A stretch of DNA of 64,000 bases, taken from assembly GCA_022453515.1 (NCBI GenBank), contig JAJNNY010000040.1, positions 124,001 through 188,000 of the forward strand. Direction: 5' to 3'. Below are positions 59,289-64,000 of this stretch, piece after piece. The notes below the pieces were generated by a model, which did no database searches, was not told the origin of the DNA, and worked only from the letters and a program-made list of their open reading frames with translations. Source of the stretch: Astrocystis sublimbata. Lineage: Eukaryota; Ascomycota; Sordariomycetes; Xylariales; Xylariaceae. A program made the position numbers and the translations under genes. Position 1 is the first letter of the stretch, and every line of letters begins with the position of its first letter.

Positions 59289-61593
59289 TGGCCAGATCCT
59301 ATGAATTCGACGTGGAAAGGATACTGGGCCCTTGTCAATTTGAGGATCCTGCTCTTGACTTGACATGATTTGGCTGTCCCCAAATCGATCCTCTTGCCTT
59401 GAGCCTTCTAGGATCTCTGGCACCAGCCCCAACGCACGCGAATTCACAATCGGCATATACATGCCTAACACTGCTGCATAAAGATACTCTGGAACTGTAA
59501 TACTCCCAGTTCCGACGTTAACGCAACAGTTTCTCCAACGAGAGACGAGCTTATGATATAGAGATATACCCTGTTCCACGTGTCAGATCTCTCTTCTTCC
59601 CCACCTCACTGCACCAATCTCCAGTCTCGATCGGTTGTATGTAACCGATTGACAAATTCGCAGTATTGGTTTCCCCCATCCCATCGCCTTGGCTTTCGAA
59701 AGCTTATAATAAGAGGACTAGTTCTCGGCGCTTGTTTTCTCGCCGGTTATGCTATTCCCTACTTTCGGCTATTGCTTGTGTGCAAAACTTGGACCCAACG
59801 CGAATGGAGATGAGTAAAGGTGGCAAGAAGTTGGAATGCCCTGGAAGACGGATCAGGCCGAATAACGATAACACTTTTATTCAATAAAACCTCACATGAT
59901 GACCCAGCAAACGAACCATCTCTGGATACAAGATATAGCAACCTATGGGCGACCATTCACGGCTTGACGATTCCACTCCTATACCCTTCGGGACGTTTTC
60001 GGGTTCTCACGCTGGCTGGCCTGAAGAGACGGCTAGGCGACAGGACTTGGAGACTTCCTTGACGATGGATACGTTGTTACGACGCCTATGCGCATCAGTT
60101 AACGATAGCGGCCGCGACGCTGGGCTGACGCCCCGACGCCACTACGACGACCCTGCTAATAATTGCCCTGGCGGGCAGAACTTGGGGTCGTTATAGTGGT
60201 CGTCAGCTCGGTGTCGAGCGGCTGGACGTGAAAACGACGATGTTGACGGAAACCCATTTATTTATATTACATTTTTTCACAATCTAAAATTGGCTGTTGG
60301 CCCGCGATGTCGCAGATCTGGGTGATCTGGCGACTGGGATGAAAGGGAGCAGCTAGAATTTGTCTGTACATATGTCGGCGTTTGAATTTTTTTAACATCT
60401 TTTATTTACTTTTCCTCGACTTTTGAACTTGTTTGAACTTTTCTATTGCATCCAACATCTGGGGCAAACGTTGGCGAAAACACATTCATCCAGTTTGAAG
60501 CCCACGTGAATCGAATCGATCAATCAATCACACACACCATGGCGATCCATTCTACTGCGGTCTGCCTACCTAGGTACCGGGGGAGAAATGGGACCTGGGG
60601 ATCGATCGATGCCGTTCGGTTCGGTCTGTAGTCTGAGGTGGAGGTGCAAGGAAGGGGTTTAATAGGTTGCGATTGATATAGAGTGAGAGTGATTCAGACA
60701 TTCACTTAAGAAGAGAAGCGGTGTACTGCAATATGAAAAGTATTTTGATCGGTTTTTTTACATATGATGACGTCTTGCTTGCTTGCGTACTTGGCGCATA
60801 GTGAATGATTGATTGTTTGATTGATTGATGTTTCCTTGCGGTGGTTACGAGGCAAGTGGTTACTGGATGAACGGATGTGAAACGAATGGTGAGTCTGAGT
60901 TGAGCTGAGCTGATCAAGGATGAAGATGAGTAGATATTGGATTTTGAATCATCTGTATTCGCATCTGTCGCAGTAGGCCATGATGGCTGGCGTACTAAAT
61001 GACTATAGCAGAGTATCGGAAGAGAAGCATCGACATACCTGCGGCCTTTTTAGCAATAGCTTTTCGTATTCCAAGGGATATTACTACTGTGCAACCCGAG
61101 AAGGGCATCCATCCAACCATCTTGGTTGCATAGTGAGTGGACCGACCAGTGAATGGGACTTTCATACGAAACTAGGAAACTATACCTCGTTAGCTCCGGC
61201 TGTTAACGTCCCTCCCTCCCTTACTTGGGTACTTTTAGGCATCCATTCACCTCAATAGCAACTGAAAAGAATCCAAACTTCCCCTTGTATTCGTTGTCAC
61301 CTACCTACCTACCTACCTACATACCTCCATCCATATAGGTAGGTACCTATGCGAAAGCATCCGACAGCCTCTTGTATAACGAACGACGCATGACATTAAC
61401 CCCATTGGCGACAGCAACAGCCAGCCTCCCACCCACCCCGACTTTTAATCAGTCAACAGACCAAACAAACTCATAATAAAGGATCTCATACAATACCCCC
61501 CCGACCAGATAAATTGGGGAAAGAACTACTACCCAACAGAAGGGAAGGGAAGGAAAGCAAAGCAAAGAGAGAGAGAGGAGAAAAAGGGACAAA
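59289..61593. other. Intergenic region, no gene seen
   Basis: 2.3 kb with the 3' UTR of the RRM/R3H gene and the promoter of the phosphoesterase. A CTACCTAGGTAC near-palindrome lies at 60566-60577 and a CCTA run at 61299-61320. Confidence 0.6.
61299..61327. repeat. (CCTA)n tetranucleotide run
   Basis: About five CCTA units, followed within 20 bp by the reverse-complement TAGGTAGGTACCTA (61336-61349), so a weak inverted repeat is possible. It lies about 270 bp upstream of the phosphoesterase ATG. Confidence 0.85.
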
Positions 61594-62571
61594 ATGGTGC
61601 GCATCCAACTCCTCTCCGACCTACACCTCGAAACGCCCCGCGCCTACGACATCTTCGAAGTCCCGCCCAAAGCGCCCTACCTGGCGCTTCTGGGCGACAT
61701 CGGCTACGCGGTCGAGCATAGAGTCGAGTATGAAGCTTTTCTGAGACGCTTGTTAAGCAAGTTTCGGATTGTCTTTTTGGTGCTGGGGAATCATGAGCCG
61801 TGGCATGCGAGCTGGGAGAGGGCGAGGGAGGTGTTAGGGGAGTTTGAGAGGGGGGTGAGGGGGGAGAGGGAGAGGGAGGGGGGATTAGGGGAGTTTGTCC
61901 TGTTGGATCGGAGACGGTATGATTTCCCAGGCGACGATGGGGATGGGAATGAGGATGAGGGTGATGGTGATGGTGCCGGTGGTGGTGTTACCATCCTGGG
62001 CTGCACCCTTTTCTCCCGCGTTTCCACTCCGCAAGCAGAGGACATCAGTTTTGGCATTCAGGACTTCTACAAGATCGATAACTGGACGGTTGAACAGCAT
62101 ACCAAATGCTTTGATGACGACCTTGCTTGGTTGAATGAGCAGGTTAAGAGCCTTGAGAAGGAGGGTGGGGGTGGTAATGGGAATGGGAACAGGAAGGGGG
62201 ATAGGAGGGTTGTTATATTGACGCATTATTCTCCGACACTCGACGAGCGCGCTTTGGACCCGAGACATGGGACGAGTCGGCTGACGGCGGGGTTTGCGTC
62301 GGAGTTGAAGGGGGAGAGGTGTTTTGGGGGTGGGGGTGGGAGCGGGATGGTGAAGGTTTGGGCTTGGGGACATACGCATTTTAATTGTGATTTCTTGGTG
62401 GAGGGGGGTGGAGATGGGGATGGGGATGAGGATGAGGATGTGAAGGGAGACAAGGATGGAAATGAAGGGAGAGCGAAGACAAAGGCGACGATGAGGCTTG
62501 TGACGAATCAGCGGGGTTACTATTTTGCGCAGGCGGATGGGTTCGATGTCGGGAGGGTGCTGGAGATATAA
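61594..62571 (+). CDS. Calcineurin-like metallophosphoesterase, 325 aa
   Basis: Two-metal phosphoesterase; physiological substrate unknown. Single exon from ATG 61594 (context AAAATGG). Metal-ligand motifs are all present: SDLHLE (D9, H11), LGDIG (D35), LGNHEPWH (N66, H67), LTHYSP (about 209-212) and WGHTHFNCDF (about 262). Three Gly/Asp/Glu-rich low-complexity inserts (about residues 88-100, 110-130 and 275-300) interrupt the fold and make it longer than minimal family members. They look like replication-slippage expansions, with G-rich coding-strand DNA. The end, NQRGYYFAQADGFDV, matches fungal members. No signal peptide or membrane segment, so cytosolic or nuclear. Confidence 0.9.
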   Translation: MVRIQLLSDLHLETPRAYDIFEVPPKAPYLALLGDIGYAVEHRVEYEAFLRRLLSKFRIVFLVLGNHEPWHASWERAREVLGEFERGVRGEREREGGLGEFVLLDRRRYDFPGDDGDGNEDEGDGDGAGGGVTILGCTLFSRVSTPQAEDISFGIQDFYKIDNWTVEQHTKCFDDDLAWLNEQVKSLEKEGGGGNGNGNRKGDRRVVILTHYSPTLDERALDPRHGTSRLTAGFASELKGERCFGGGGGSGMVKVWAWGHTHFNCDFLVEGGGDGDGDEDEDVKGDKDGNEGRAKTKATMRLVTNQRGYYFAQADGFDVGRVLEI

Positions 62572-64000
62572 GGAGGTAGGTAGGTGTTTGTTCAGATCTC
62601 CCTGGAGTTTTGTCACCTGTGTTTTATGAGGCGGCTCTGCCTGTGCCTGTACCTGGATCTGGAGTTTGTCACATGTTTTCCATCCCCTTCTTCATCTCGA
62701 AGGACTTCGATAGCTCTTTCATTATGACTTGATTGCGCATTTGAATAGTAGCTTCGGTACACGGCAATCTCTGAAGAAACACTCTCTCCATGTTGTTCTC
62801 TATCTATTCGTAACAACATGCAGTCTAAATGATATCCTTTCATCCACGAAGATTCAACCCCGAGGCCTAGGTGGTTATCCTGCTGTGGTAGGAAGCGCAT
62901 ATGTCAGTACACACCCCTTAGTTACTTCGTCGTTCAAGGAGCGATCAAGTGAAGCATCTGCGAAAGACAGAGAAGTCGGTCTGACTTGCTAAGACGGCAA
63001 GTTGTCGTTGGAGATACTGGGTTCGAATCGAAGTCGGCTGTTCGTCCATCTCGTCACGAGAAGCAAGTTCTTGCTAGAAGCCGTGAGCTGCTTCAACTCT
63101 TATAGAGGAACAAACCGCAATCGACGACCTTCACTGGAGAGACGGACAGTGGAAATACGACGCAGTTGTCGCAATACATAGGTAGTTGAAGAATTCGGCT
63201 TAGGGATGAAGATGGCCTGCACTCAATGGCGAAGGGTTATGGCTATGATTTACGAGTACCGCTAAACAGATAGCTGATGAGTTGGGGTTGGAGTTGGCTA
63301 AGATGTAGGCTACTCGGTAGGATTTGTTAACGGGACGAGCTACATGAGCATTATCAAATATATGATACAAGAAGGTGGTATTGGAGGCCGTAAGGGGGCG
63401 GAAACTCCCATTGTGCTAGAAGATAACTAATGTTAGAGTACAGGGTTCAACTGGCATTCATGGAATGTATCGAATCTAACAGAAACTAATCAAGCAGCAC
63501 AAGTGAGATTACGATTTAAAGGAGGCCCAGAGTTTGTCATGTGTAATACCTCAAAGTGCACCTGAGTGCGACGAAGGCCGAGTCCAAGGTGCGCAGTACA
63601 CGAATCAGTCAGTGACGTTGAAGTAGGCCTAGTCAGATCTGGTCAGACGTAACCCAACGGGCCGATCCGGGGCTTATAAAAGCTCAAGTAAACTAAAGTA
63701 CATGCAACAAGGCTCTCCAGTCGTGATGACAATCGTGGTGAGGGTGGTCTTTGGTCAGAGTCAGGATACGGTCTGCTGGATAACACCAGTGACAAACCTG
63801 TACATGTTTTGTGCAGTGGTCAACCTGCTATCGTTTGATTGTTCAATATCACATAGTTTCGTTTGCGTGCGTACAAGTTTTGAGGTGTTGACACGGTTTG
63901 CATACATGTGAGAAAAGAAATGAGATTGGCTCTGTGTGACACGACGCGTGCTACTTCAGGTCTAGTATAAAAATAAATACCGAATGAGTGGCTGACTGGT
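62572..64000. other. Right-edge region without a supportable gene
   Basis: 1.4 kb. A GGTTCGAATC string at 63011-63020 resembles a tRNA B box, but no T-stem or acceptor stem forms. A TATA-like GGCTTATAAAAGCTC lies at 63670-63684, after a block that could be LTR-like. A gene starting near 63.7 kb and continuing past the edge cannot be judged. Confidence 0.5.

Noticed and set aside
62990..63060. tRNA gene around the GGTTCGAATC string
   Set aside because: The string looks like a B box, but flanking bases do not pair as a T-stem, the anticodon-like loop lacks the invariant T, and no acceptor stem is found.

Overview
The window is nuclear DNA of a filamentous ascomycete (Pezizomycotina, most likely a Sordariomycete). 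The evidence is short GT-AG introns (mostly 54-160 nt), a JmjC histone demethylase, histone H2A.Z, a fungal replication factor C subunit, a HET-domain STAND receptor, a sedolisin protease and DUF3176/DUF2235 proteins. Fourteen protein-coding genes are supported. Gene density is low: long intergenic stretches are rich in TAGG/CCTA tetranucleotides and carry a recurring 12-bp palindrome. Exon structures were worked out by hand from splice signals, reading phase and family resemblance; none has transcript support here.

Left part (1-8.5 kb): a KDM4-type histone demethylase runs off the left edge on the minus strand, followed by a low-complexity fungal protein of unknown function. The next 10.8 kb (8.5-19.3 kb) holds no gene I can support. 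Middle (19-31 kb) contains, in order, a Dal5-type MFS permease, a secreted prolyl 4-hydroxylase-like dioxygenase head-to-head with a redox-dead PDI-like protein ending in HDEL, a sedolisin (S53) protease, and the clamp-loader subunit Rfc3.

Accessory-looking stretch (31.5-40.6 kb): a four-pass DUF3176 membrane protein, a HET/NB-ARC/seven-TPR receptor, and a DUF2235 hydrolase convergent with the receptor. An LTR-like promoter block lies on the left and a MITE-like inverted-repeat element on the right. Right part (42-64 kb): an acidic cysteine-motif protein, H2A.Z with a 410-nt first intron, a secreted protein of unknown function, an RRM+R3H RNA-binding protein (Pin4/Cip type), and a calcineurin-like metallophosphoesterase.

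The two most interesting arrangements are: (i) the divergent prolyl-hydroxylase/PDI-like pair, whose PDI member has lost both catalytic cysteines, keeps an ER-retention tail, and encodes the former active site through two consecutive 8-nt microexons, resembling the alpha/beta design of animal collagen prolyl hydroxylase; and (ii) the HET-NB-ARC-TPR receptor next to an intact DUF2235 hydrolase and a DUF3176 protein, a candidate recognition/immunity island.
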